A stretch of 5,760 nucleotides of DNA from the NCBI GenBank assembly GCA_030039615.1, contig JASHVF010000331.1, forward strand, positions 1 to 5,760. Direction: 5' to 3'. Under the pieces are notes generated by a model. It was not told the DNA's origin and made no database searches. It was given only the letters and a program-made list of their open reading frames with translations. Below, piece by piece: positions 1 through 5,760 of the stretch; position 1 is the stretch's first letter; each line of letters starts with the position of its first letter. The translations under genes and the position numbers were made by a program. This DNA comes from Gammaproteobacteria bacterium. Lineage in GTDB: Bacteria > Pseudomonadota > Gammaproteobacteria > Steroidobacterales > Steroidobacteraceae.

Positions 1-8
1 TGCACGCG

Positions 9-30
9 GCCCAGAGAGGAGACCCTGGGC
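9..30 (-). terminator. Hairpin after folD, possible weak terminator
   Basis: The two arms, 9-16 and 23-30, pair over 8 bp around a 6-base loop, about 10 bases past the folD stop codon. One pair is G.U in minus-strand RNA but an A.C mismatch on the plus strand, so it folds better as part of the folD transcript. The 8 bases after it (8 to 1) are GC-rich and contain no U run. A classical intrinsic terminator is therefore not shown; it could be an mRNA 3'-end stabiliser, or the window may cut off the relevant sequence. Confidence 0.3.
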
Positions 31-39
31 GGGGCGGAT

Positions 40-939
40 TTATTCCCGCCGCCCGGCCCTGAGGTTCGCCGCGTCGACCGTGTTGGAGAGCAGCATGGCG
101 ATGGTCATGGGACCCAGGCCCCCCGGAACCGGGGTGATCCAGCCGGCGCGCCGGGCGGCAGCCTCGAACTCGACGTCGCCCACCAGCTTGCCGTCGCTCG
201 CGCGGTTGATGCCGACGTCGAACACCGCGGCACCGGGCCGTACCCATGCGCCAGGGATGAAGCCCGCCTTGCCGACCGCCGCGACCAGCACCTCGGCACG
301 CTCGACTTCCGCGCGCAGATCGCGCGTGCCGGTGTGGCACACCGTCACCGTCGAGCGCGCCAGCAGCAGCTCGAGCGCCATCGGCCGCCCGACGATGTTG
401 GAAGCCCCGACCACCGTGGCGCGCAGCCCGGTGAGGGCAATGCCGTAGGCCTCCGCCAGCTTGATGACCCCATAGGGCGTGCAGGGGCGCAGCCGCGGAC
501 GCTTCTGTGCCAGCAGCCCCGTGTTGACGGGGTGGAAACCGTCGACGTCCTTGGCCGGATCGACGGCGTCCATCACGCGGTCGGCGTTCACTCCCTTCGG
601 CAGCGGCAGCTGTATGAGGATGCCGTCGACGCGCTCGTCGTGATTCAGGGCGTGCACCAGCGCGAGTATCTGCGCCTCGGGTGTCGTGGCCGGCAGATCG
701 TGGGCGAAGGATTCGATGCCGGCCTCGAGCGAGGACTTGCGCTTGTTGCGCACGTAGACACTCGAGGCCGGATCCTCGCCCACCTGCACCACGGCGAGTC
801 CAGGCCGGCGTCCGTGGCGCGCCGCGAACTCGGCGGCGCGCGTCGCCACCGCGGCGCGCACCCGCGCCGCCACCGCCTTGCCGTCGAGCAACAGGGCGCC
901 GCCGGCGGTAGGCACCGCCTCCATGGTCGAGGCGCCCAT
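40..939 (-). CDS. folD: Bifunctional methylene-THF dehydrogenase / methenyl-THF cyclohydrolase FolD
   Basis: FolD is a cytosolic enzyme that oxidises 5,10-methylene-THF to 5,10-methenyl-THF with NADP and hydrolyses that to 10-formyl-THF, supplying C1 units for purines and formyl-Met. The 299 residues are slightly longer than the usual 280-290, with a few extra N-terminal residues. Visible family motifs are YVRNKRK at 62-68 (Tyr62 and catalytic Lys66), DGILIQLPLP at 105-114, KDVDGFHP at 130-137, PCTPYGV at 152-158, the dinucleotide-binding segment VVGASNIVGRP at 176-186, DVGINR at 241-246 and PVPGGLGPMT at 270-279, so the enzyme looks intact. The ATG at 939-937 shares its A with the ahcY stop (TGATG), and I see no clear Shine-Dalgarno, so translation is probably coupled to ahcY. 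A second in-frame ATG at 924-922 (residue 6) also fits the family start. The stop is TAA. As the last visible gene of the run, it is probably under the SAH riboswitch upstream of ahcY. Confidence 0.96.
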   Translation of the reverse strand: MGASTMEAVPTAGGALLLDGKAVAARVRAAVATRAAEFAARHGRRPGLAVVQVGEDPASSVYVRNKRKSSLEAGIESFAHDLPATTPEAQILALVHALNHDERVDGILIQLPLPKGVNADRVMDAVDPAKDVDGFHPVNTGLLAQKRPRLRPCTPYGVIKLAEAYGIALTGLRATVVGASNIVGRPMALELLLARSTVTVCHTGTRDLRAEVERAEVLVAAVGKAGFIPGAWVRPGAAVFDVGINRASDGKLVGDVEFEAAARRAGWITPVPGGLGPMTIAMLLSNTVDAANLRAGRRE

Positions 940-2360
940 CAGTAGCGGTAGTGCTCGGGCTTGTAGGGCCCGGCCCGGTCCACGCCGATGTAGCGGGCCT
1001 GGGCGTCGCTGAGCTGCGAGAGCTCCACGTTGAGCTTCTGCAGCTGCAGACGCGCCACTTTCTCATCGAGCAGCTTCGGCAGCACGTACACGCCGACCGG
1101 ATACTTGCCGGTGTTGGTGTAGAGATCGATCTGCGCGATCACCTGATTAGCGAAGCTCGAGCTCATCACGTAGCTCGGGTGCCCGGTGCCGCAACCGAGG
1201 TTCACCAGCCGCCCCTCGGCGAGCAGGATCAGCCGCCGGCCGTCGGGCAGGATCACGTGGTCCACCTGCGGCTTGATGTTCTCCCACCTGTACTGCTTCA
1301 GGCTCGCGACGTCGATCTCGCTGTCGAAGTGCCCGATGTTGCAGACGATCGAGTTGTGCTTCATGCGCTTCATGTGATCATGCGTGATCACGTGGAAGTT
1401 GCCGGTGGCGGTCACGAAGATGTCGGCCTTGTCGGCCGCGTAGTCCATGGTGACCACCCGGTAGCCCTCCATCGCCGCCTGCAGCGCGCAGATCGGGTCG
1501 ATCTCGGTCACCCACACCTGCGCCGACAGCGCCCGCAGTGCCTGCGCGCAGCCCTTGCCGACGTCGCCGTAGCCGCACACCACGGCGATCTTGCCGGCCA
1601 CCATGACGTCGGTGGCGCGCTTGATGGCGTCCACCAGCGACTCGCGGCAGCCGTACAGGTTGTCGAATTTGCTCTTGGTCACCGAATCGTTGACGTTGAT
1701 CGCTGGAAAGGCGAGCTTGCCGTCCTTCGCCATCTGGTAGAGGCGCTTCACCCCCGTGGTGGTCTCCTCGGTGACGCCCTTCACGTGGCCGATGCGGCTC
1801 GAGTACCACCTGGGGTCGCTCTTGAGATGGGCGCGGATCGAGGCGAACAGCGCCTGCTCCTCCTCGTTGGCGGGCTTACCCGTCACGCCCGGGTCGCTCT
1901 CGGCGCGCACGCCGAGGTGCAGCAGCAGCGTGGCGTCGCCGCCGTCGTCGAGGATCATGTTGGCGTGAGCGCCGCCGGGCCACTCGAAGATGCGGTGGGT
2001 GTACTCCCAGTAGTCATCGAGCGACTCGCCCTTCCAGGCGAACACCGGCGTGCCGCGCGCGGCGATGGCGGCGGCGGCGTGGTCCTGGGTCGAGAAGATG
2101 TTGCAGGAGGCCCAGCGCACCGCGGCGCCGAGCGCCTGCAGCGTCTCGATCAGCACCGCGGTCTGGATCGTCATGTGGAGCGAGCCCGCGATGCGCGCGC
2201 CGCGCAGCGGCTGCGTGGCCATGAACTCCTCGCGGATCGCCATGAGGCCGGGCATCTCGGTCTCGGCGATCGCGATCTCCTTGCGGCCCCAGTCGGCGAG
2301 CGCGAGGTCGGCGACCTTGTGGTCGGCCTTGGGTGCGGCGGGTTTCAATGTGGCGTTCAT
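939..2360 (-). CDS. ahcY: S-adenosylhomocysteine hydrolase (adenosylhomocysteinase)
   Basis: AhcY is an NAD-dependent cytosolic enzyme that reversibly splits SAH into adenosine and L-homocysteine, relieving SAH inhibition of methyltransferases. The 473 residues match the long bacterial form, which carries an insertion (roughly residues 150-190) absent from the ~432-aa animal enzyme. Visible motifs: HMTIQTAVLIETL at 62-74, SCNIFSTQDHAAAAIA at 85-100, the substrate segment NVNDSVTKSKFDN at 222-234 with Lys229, Asp233 and Asn234 matching human Lys186, Asp190 and Asn191, Cys238, the NAD-binding GYGDVGKG at 263-270, the gate segment NIGHFDSEID at 341-350, and a C-terminal KPEHYRY with the conserved Lys and Tyr. 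The ATG at 2360-2358 has GGAG 8 bases upstream. It follows metK after a 156-base leader with an SAH riboswitch, so SAH, its substrate, should induce it. Its TGA overlaps the folD start by one base. No defects are visible. Confidence 0.98.
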   Translation of the reverse strand: MNATLKPAAPKADHKVADLALADWGRKEIAIAETEMPGLMAIREEFMATQPLRGARIAGSLHMTIQTAVLIETLQALGAAVRWASCNIFSTQDHAAAAIAARGTPVFAWKGESLDDYWEYTHRIFEWPGGAHANMILDDGGDATLLLHLGVRAESDPGVTGKPANEEEQALFASIRAHLKSDPRWYSSRIGHVKGVTEETTTGVKRLYQMAKDGKLAFPAINVNDSVTKSKFDNLYGCRESLVDAIKRATDVMVAGKIAVVCGYGDVGKGCAQALRALSAQVWVTEIDPICALQAAMEGYRVVTMDYAADKADIFVTATGNFHVITHDHMKRMKHNSIVCNIGHFDSEIDVASLKQYRWENIKPQVDHVILPDGRRLILLAEGRLVNLGCGTGHPSYVMSSSFANQVIAQIDLYTNTGKYPVGVYVLPKLLDEKVARLQLQKLNVELSQLSDAQARYIGVDRAGPYKPEHYRY

Positions 2361-2368
2361 ACTCGATA

Positions 2369-2373
2369 CTCCG
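2369..2373 (-). promoter_or_regulatory. Shine-Dalgarno of ahcY
   Basis: The minus strand reads CGGAG here, with 8 bases between GGAG and the ahcY ATG, which supports that start. It lies about 11 bases after the last pseudoknot base of the SAH riboswitch, close enough for ligand-dependent folding to affect ribosome access. Confidence 0.7.
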
Positions 2374-2381
2374 TAGACAGA

Positions 2382-2477
2382 GCGAGCGCCGTGTGGTTGA
2401 GCCCTAAGGCCGCCGAGCCTGGCAGGGCTGCGGTGGACTCTGCGGCCACCGGCCCTGTCGCAACGCTCCTCAGCGCG
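2382..2477 (-). promoter_or_regulatory. S-adenosylhomocysteine (SAH) riboswitch controlling ahcY
   Basis: This is a cis-acting RNA aptamer in the ahcY leader. Read on the minus strand, P1 is CGCUGAG (2475-2469) paired with CUCGGCG (2417-2411), 7 bp with one G.U. The conserved GAGCGUUGC follows the 5' arm. P2 is CAGGGC (2457-2452) with GCCCUG (2428-2423), then a 2-base bulge, then CGGUGG (2451-2446) with CCACCG (2436-2431), closed by a 9-base loop. CCAGGCUCGG spans the 3' arm, as in the family consensus. A short P4 (GCC-UUAG-GGC) lies at 2410-2401, and the conserved ACGGCGCUC tail gives the pseudoknot: CGCUC (2388-2384) with GAGCG (2468-2464). Known members are genetic ON switches that raise ahcY expression when SAH builds up. 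The position, directly ahead of ahcY and after metK, fits exactly. The outer boundaries are uncertain by a few bases. Confidence 0.93.
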
Positions 2478-2485
2478 CCGGGTGC

Positions 2486-2500
2486 GCCGCCGGTGGCGGC
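2486..2500 (-). other. Short GC hairpin between metK and the SAH riboswitch
   Basis: GCCGCC and GGCGGC (2500-2495 with 2491-2486) form a perfect 6-bp stem with a 3-base loop, 17 bases after the metK stop. It touches a 10-base palindrome, CTGCATGCAG, at 2500-2509. No U run follows, so termination is not supported. It may only insulate riboswitch folding or protect the metK mRNA end, or it may be chance in GC-rich DNA. I see no convincing sigma70-type promoter in this leader. Confidence 0.3.
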
Positions 2501-2516
2501 TGCATGCAGATGAGCC

Positions 2517-3689
2517 TCAGGCCGCGCGCGCTCCTTTGCTGTCGGCGGCGAGCTGCGCGGCCCGGTCGGTGCGCTCCCAGGTGAATTCGGGCTCGCTGCG
2601 CCCGAAGTGTCCGTAGGCCGCGGTCCGCTGGTAGATCGGCCGCACCAGGTCGAGCATTTCGCGCAGCCCGTAGGGCGTGAGATCGAAGTGCTTGCGCACC
2701 AGCTGCGTCAGGTGCTCGCGCGACAGGCGGCTGGTGCCGAAGGTCTCGACCATGATCGAGGTCGGCTCGGCGACGCCGATCGCGTACGACACCTGCACCT
2801 CGCAGCGCTCGGCGAGCCCCGCGGCGACGATATTCTTGGCGACGTAGCGCGCCGCGTACGCGGCCGAGCGGTCGACCTTGGAGGGGTCCTTGCCGGAGAA
2901 GGCGCCACCGCCGTGGCGCGCATAGCCGCCGTAGGTGTCGACGATGATCTTGCGGCCCGTGAGCCCGCAATCTCCGACCGGCCCACCGATGACGAAGCGG
3001 CCCGTCGGGTTGATGTGGTACTTGGTGCGCTTGTCCACCCATTTGGCCGGCAGGACGGGCTTGAGGATCTCCTCCATCACCGCCTCGCGCAGCACCCTGG
3101 TCGAGACCTCGTCGCTGTGCTGCGTCGAGAGCACCACCGCCTCGATGCCGACCGGCTCCTGGTCCTCGTAGCGCAGCGTCACCTGGCTCTTGGCGTCGGG
3201 GCGCAGCCACGGGAGCTTGCCCGCCTTGCGCACCTGTGCCTGGCGCTTCACCAGACGGTGCGCCAGCGTGATCGGCGCCGGCATCAATACGTCGGTTTCG
3301 TTGGTGGCATAGCCGAACATCAGCCCCTGATCGCCGGCCCCCTGCTTGCGCTCGTCCTTGCGGTCGACGCCCTGGGCAATGTCGGGCGATTGCTTGCCGA
3401 TGATGTTGACAACGCCGCAGCTGGCGCCGTCGAAGCCCATCTCGGAGGAGTCGTAGCCGATGTCGAGCACGGTCTTGCGCACCAGCGACTCGACGTCCAC
3501 CCAGGCGCTGGTCGTGACCTCCCCCGCCACGACGACGACCCCGGTCTTCACCAGCGTCTCGCAGGCGACGCGGCCGCGCGGGTCTTCCTTGAGGATGGCG
3601 TCCAGCACCGCGTCCGAGATCTGGTCCGCTACCTTGTCCGGGTGGCCCTCGGAGACAGACTCGGAGGTGAAGAGATAATCGTTCGACAT
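2517..3689 (-). CDS. metK: S-adenosylmethionine synthetase (methionine adenosyltransferase)
   Basis: MetK makes SAM from methionine and ATP, releasing phosphate and pyrophosphate; it works as a cytosolic homotetramer needing Mg2+ and K+. From the chosen ATG the protein has 390 residues, near the usual 380-400. Visible motifs: FTSESVSEGHPDK at 7-19 with catalytic His16 and Asp18, the mobile active-site loop at about 100-112, GAGDQGLMFGY at 117-127, the phosphate-binding GGGAFSGKDP at 260-269, and INPTGRFVIGGP at 226-237. The ATG at 3689-3687 gives an N-terminus (MSNDYLFTSES) that aligns with known MetK; a TTG 10 codons upstream would add an atypical extension. A weak GGGAAAG lies 8 bases before this ATG. 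Only 40 bases separate it from the upstream kinase, leaving no room for a SAM riboswitch, so it is probably cotranscribed with the kinase or driven from a promoter inside that gene. ahcY follows after the SAH-riboswitch leader. Confidence 0.98.
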   Translation of the reverse strand: MSNDYLFTSESVSEGHPDKVADQISDAVLDAILKEDPRGRVACETLVKTGVVVVAGEVTTSAWVDVESLVRKTVLDIGYDSSEMGFDGASCGVVNIIGKQSPDIAQGVDRKDERKQGAGDQGLMFGYATNETDVLMPAPITLAHRLVKRQAQVRKAGKLPWLRPDAKSQVTLRYEDQEPVGIEAVVLSTQHSDEVSTRVLREAVMEEILKPVLPAKWVDKRTKYHINPTGRFVIGGPVGDCGLTGRKIIVDTYGGYARHGGGAFSGKDPSKVDRSAAYAARYVAKNIVAAGLAERCEVQVSYAIGVAEPTSIMVETFGTSRLSREHLTQLVRKHFDLTPYGLREMLDLVRPIYQRTAAYGHFGRSEPEFTWERTDRAAQLAADSKGARAA

Positions 3690-3729
3690 CTGGCGCACTT
3701 TCCCGATTCGGATTGCCAAAGCACTCAGT

Positions 3730-4689
3730 TTAACCCAGCCGGGCCGCTCCCGCCGTCATGCTCGTAAGCCTCTCCTGGAACCCGCTGCGGCTGAAATGGT
3801 GGTTCTGCGTGCCCCGGGACTCGATCTTTATGGCGCCCATGAGCGAGGCAATATGTCCCGTGGTGCGCCAGTCGAGGCCATGCAGCAGCCCGTGGATGAG
3901 CCCGGCGCGATAGGCGTCCCCGCAGCCGGTGGGATCGACCACCGCGCGGACCGGTGCCGCCGGCACCTCGATGGCGCCATCCCGCGTGTGGATGGTGGAC
4001 CCGGCCGCGCCGTGCGTGATGATCAGCGCGGCCACCCGCCGGGCGAGCCCGCCGGCGCTCCAGCCGGTCTTCTGCTGCACCATCTGCCATTCGTAGTCGT
4101 TGAGCGTGACCCAGGTGGCCTGCGAGACGAAGCGCTCGAGGTCCTCGCCGCCGAACATGGGCAGCCCCTGGCCCGGATCGAAGATGAAAGGGATGCGCGC
4201 CGCGGCGAATTGCTCGGCATGGCGGACCATGCCCTCGCGCCCGTCCGGGGCGACGATGCCGATGGCGATGCCGTGCGCATCGGCGACCTGGTTGAGGTGC
4301 GAGTGCTGCATCGCGCCCGGATGGAACGCGGTGATCTGGTTATCGTCGAGGTCGGTGGTGATGAAGGCCTGGGCGGTGAGCTCGGAGTCGATCACACGAA
4401 CGTGGTCGGCGTGCACGCCCGCCCGGTGCAGCCACTCGCTGTAGGGCCCGAAGTCGCGCCCCACCGTCGCCATCGGATAGCCGACGTCACCGAGCAGCGC
4501 CAGGTTGTAGGCGATGTTGCCGGCGCAGCCGCCGTACTCCCGGCGCAGCTGCGGCACCAGGAACGACACGCTCAGCATGTGGATCTTGTCGGGCAGGATG
4601 TGATTGGCGAAGCGGTCGCCGAACACCATGATGGTGTCATAGGCCAGCGAGCCGCAAATCAGCGCCCGGCCCCGCCCGGGGCCCGTCAC
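3730..4689 (-). CDS. PfkB-family nucleoside kinase, probably adenosine kinase
   Basis: This is a ribokinase-fold (PfkB) sugar/nucleoside kinase of 319 residues. Signature 1 is seen as GGCAGNIAYNLALLG at 53-67, and signature 2 as DPTGCGDAYRAG at 252-263 with the catalytic base Asp258 after the anion-hole glycines. Asn197 and Glu200 in LNDYE form the Mg/phosphate NxxE motif. The N-terminus (ALICGSLAYDTIMVF, then HILPD and SFLVP) resembles, from memory, the Burkholderia thailandensis nucleoside kinase, which accepts inosine, cytidine and adenosine. The GTG at 4689-4687 overlaps the fdsD stop by 4 bases (GTGA), implying coupling; the Gly/Arg-rich first 8 residues before the conserved start leave the exact start slightly uncertain. 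Its position before metK and ahcY suggests that it phosphorylates the adenosine released by AhcY to AMP. That substrate is inference; a broader nucleoside range or another sugar substrate cannot be excluded. Confidence 0.88.
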   Translation of the reverse strand: MTGPGRGRALICGSLAYDTIMVFGDRFANHILPDKIHMLSVSFLVPQLRREYGGCAGNIAYNLALLGDVGYPMATVGRDFGPYSEWLHRAGVHADHVRVIDSELTAQAFITTDLDDNQITAFHPGAMQHSHLNQVADAHGIAIGIVAPDGREGMVRHAEQFAAARIPFIFDPGQGLPMFGGEDLERFVSQATWVTLNDYEWQMVQQKTGWSAGGLARRVAALIITHGAAGSTIHTRDGAIEVPAAPVRAVVDPTGCGDAYRAGLIHGLLHGLDWRTTGHIASLMGAIKIESRGTQNHHFSRSGFQERLTSMTAGAARLG

Positions 4690-4955
4690 GGCTTGGCGCC
4701 CGCGGCGGGCGCTGCGGGCTGGGACGGGGCGGGCGCCTTGCTCGCCTCATGGAGAAGTGCCACCGCCCCCCTGGCCACGTCGGAGAGCCCGGCACCCTGG
4801 CGCGCCTCGTAGTACTTCAGCATCTGCGCGCGCATGCGTGGATCCCAGTAGCGCTGCAGGTGTGCCGCCACCTCGCGCGCGGCCTGCTCGCCGGACGCGC
4901 CGGAAAAGAAGCTGCCGATCTCGTTGGCCATCTTGATGAGCAGGTCGATGTTCAT
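4686..4955 (-). CDS. fdsD: NAD-dependent formate dehydrogenase delta subunit
   Basis: FdsD is a small cytosolic protein encoded last in many fdsGBACD operons. It is needed for, or associates with, the soluble molybdenum NAD-dependent formate dehydrogenase; its exact job is less well defined than that of the catalytic subunits. The 89-residue product begins MNIDLLIKMANEIGSFF and continues with an amphipathic helical part containing HLQRYWDPRMR (32-42) and the GLSDVARGAV segment (55-64), all typical of the family. From about residue 71 it has a low-complexity Ala/Pro/Lys tail, probably disordered. There is no signal peptide or membrane segment. The ATG at 4955-4953 overlaps the fdhD stop in an ATGA arrangement, and its own stop overlaps the kinase start. 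A longer in-frame opening upstream exists, but it runs through fdhD and would add about 52 unrelated residues, so I rejected it. Confidence 0.88.
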   Translation of the reverse strand: MNIDLLIKMANEIGSFFSGASGEQAAREVAAHLQRYWDPRMRAQMLKYYEARQGAGLSDVARGAVALLHEASKAPAPSQPAAPAAGAKP

Positions 4956-5760
4956 GTCACTTCGGTGAGTCGTTCGGGGTGGGCATACACGACATGCTGG
5001 TCGCGCCGCGCAAAGGCAACCAGTGTAACTCCGCTGCGCATTGCGAGCCGGACCGCGAACGCCGTCGGGGCCGAGAGCGCCACCAGGAACGGGATGCCGA
5101 CCGTGGCGCACTTCTGCACCATCTCATAGCTCGCGCGACTGGTAATCAGCATATAACCCGCCGCCAGATCGGCCCCCGCGCGCGTCAGCGCGCCGATGGT
5201 CTTGTCGAGCGCGTTGTGCCGTCCGACATCCTCGCGCACCACGCGGATGCCCTCCCCGGGTACCACCCAGGCGGCGGCGTGCACGCTGCCGGTGCGTGCA
5301 TTGATCGGCTGCAGCTGCGCGAGCTGCTCGATGGCGGCGTGCAGTCCGGCCACCGTCACCTTGACGCCGGCCGGCACGGGCGCGGGATCGCGGATCGCGT
5401 CCGCCGCAGTCTCGGCACCGCACAGGCCGCAACCGGTGCGTCCGCTGAGATTGCGGCGGCGCTGCAGCAGCTGCGTAAAGCGCTCCCACGCGACCGTGAC
5501 ATGCACATCGACTGAGGCGGCGCCGTGGCGCACCTCGACCGCGCGGATCTCCTCGGGCCGGGCCACCAGGCCCTCGCTGAGGGTAAAGCCGACCGCGTAG
5601 TCCTCGAGGTCGGCCGGCGTGGCGAGCATCACCACGTGCGGCACGTCGTGATAGACGAGCGCCACCGGCATCTCCTCGGCGACCTGGTCGGTGGTGTGCG
5701 TGGTGGCGCCGCGCGACCAGCGCTCGACGCTGACCTCGGCGCTGACGCCCGGCGCCGGCG
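4952..5760 (-). CDS. fdhD: Formate dehydrogenase accessory sulfurtransferase FdhD (FdsC-like), 5' end outside the window
   Basis: FdhD-family proteins pass sulfur from a cysteine desulfurase to the bis-MGD molybdenum cofactor before its insertion into formate dehydrogenase; the fds-operon member is called FdsC. About 268 residues are visible. Numbered from the Met codon at 5671-5669, the motifs are TPADLEDYAVGFTLSEG at 18-34, the paired cysteines CGLCG at 81-85 (Cys81, Cys84), TGSVHAAAW at 127-135, EDVGRHNALDKTIG at 147-160, SRASYEMVQK at 178-187 and SAPTAFAV at 200-207. That Met is not the start: the frame stays open to the window edge, and the 29 residues before it (including VERWSRG and the VAEE that runs into MPVALVY) match the usual FdhD N-terminus, with no start codon among them. 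The TGA stop overlaps the fdsD start. The gene looks intact, and the order predicts fdsA and the other catalytic subunit genes just upstream. Confidence 0.94.
   Translation of the reverse strand, partial: PAPGVSAEVSVERWSRGATTHTTDQVAEEMPVALVYHDVPHVVMLATPADLEDYAVGFTLSEGLVARPEEIRAVEVRHGAASVDVHVTVAWERFTQLLQRRRNLSGRTGCGLCGAETAADAIRDPAPVPAGVKVTVAGLHAAIEQLAQLQPINARTGSVHAAAWVVPGEGIRVVREDVGRHNALDKTIGALTRAGADLAAGYMLITSRASYEMVQKCATVGIPFLVALSAPTAFAVRLAMRSGVTLVAFARRDQHVVYAHPERLTEVT

Noticed and set aside
2500..2509. 10-base palindrome CTGCATGCAG as a possible operator
   Set aside because: It lies 10 bases or fewer past the metK stop with no promoter nearby, no second copy in the leader and no match to a regulator site I recognise; it may be chance.
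951..2513. Plus-strand open frame of about 520 codons opposite ahcY
   Set aside because: It mirrors ahcY in a GC-rich genome where antisense frames stay open. The protein is full of His/Val/Arg/Gly runs with no recognisable domain, and it also crosses the riboswitch.
2470..3210. Minus-strand open frame of about 246 codons in another frame of metK, running into the leader
   Set aside because: Arg/Gly/Ala-rich out-of-frame translation of metK; its 3' end would also run into the riboswitch P1 arm.
3690..3719. Upstream TTG start for metK adding 10 residues
   Set aside because: The ATG at 3689 gives the standard MetK N-terminus. The extension does not resemble the family, and TTG is a weaker start.
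2607..3767. Plus-strand open frame of about 386 codons opposite metK
   Set aside because: It covers the complement of a clearly intact metK, has biased composition and no family motifs, and has no separate regulatory context.
3796..4812. Plus-strand open frame of about 338 codons opposite the kinase and fdsD
   Set aside because: It spans the complement of two well-supported genes and their junction, and its composition is that of an antisense shadow.
4956..5111. N-terminal extension of fdsD to 5111
   Set aside because: The extra 52 residues are read out of frame from the conserved 3' part of fdhD. The ATG at 4955 matches the FdsD family start and overlaps the fdhD stop in the usual ATGA manner.

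Overview
The window is a compact, high-GC stretch in which every recognisable gene lies on the minus strand, so transcription runs from the right edge (5760) towards position 1. The gene families suggest a high-GC beta- or gammaproteobacterium: an FdsC/FdsD pair of the kind that ends proteobacterial soluble NAD-dependent formate dehydrogenase operons, a PfkB kinase resembling the Burkholderia nucleoside kinase, a long-form AhcY and an SAH riboswitch. The exact lineage cannot be fixed from the sequence.

Layout in transcription order: fdhD (fdsC-like; its 5' end lies outside the window, 5760-4952); fdsD, the small formate dehydrogenase delta subunit (4955-4686); a PfkB-family nucleoside/adenosine kinase (4689-3730); metK, SAM synthetase (3689-2517); a 156-bp leader holding an S-adenosylhomocysteine (SAH) riboswitch (about 2477-2382); ahcY, SAH hydrolase (2360-939); and folD (939-40), followed by a small hairpin at the left edge. 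fdhD/fdsD and fdsD/kinase each overlap by 4 bases, and ahcY/folD overlap by 1 base. Only 40 bases separate the kinase from metK. The one sizeable gap is the riboswitch leader, and no stretch over 300 bases lacks a gene.

Together the genes form a one-carbon and methyl-cycle cluster. MetK makes SAM and methyltransferases turn it into SAH. AhcY splits SAH into homocysteine and adenosine, and the kinase probably removes the adenosine as AMP. FolD interconverts methylene-, methenyl- and formyl-tetrahydrofolate. FdhD and FdsD belong to formate oxidation, the other end of C1 metabolism; the catalytic subunits (fdsG, fdsB, fdsA) would be expected just beyond 5760. The most informative non-coding element is the SAH riboswitch, for which I can trace P1, a long P2 hairpin, a short P4 and the pseudoknot. 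Because folD starts on the stop codon of ahcY, the riboswitch probably controls folD too. I see no unknown system, mobile element, CRISPR array, tRNA or rRNA.
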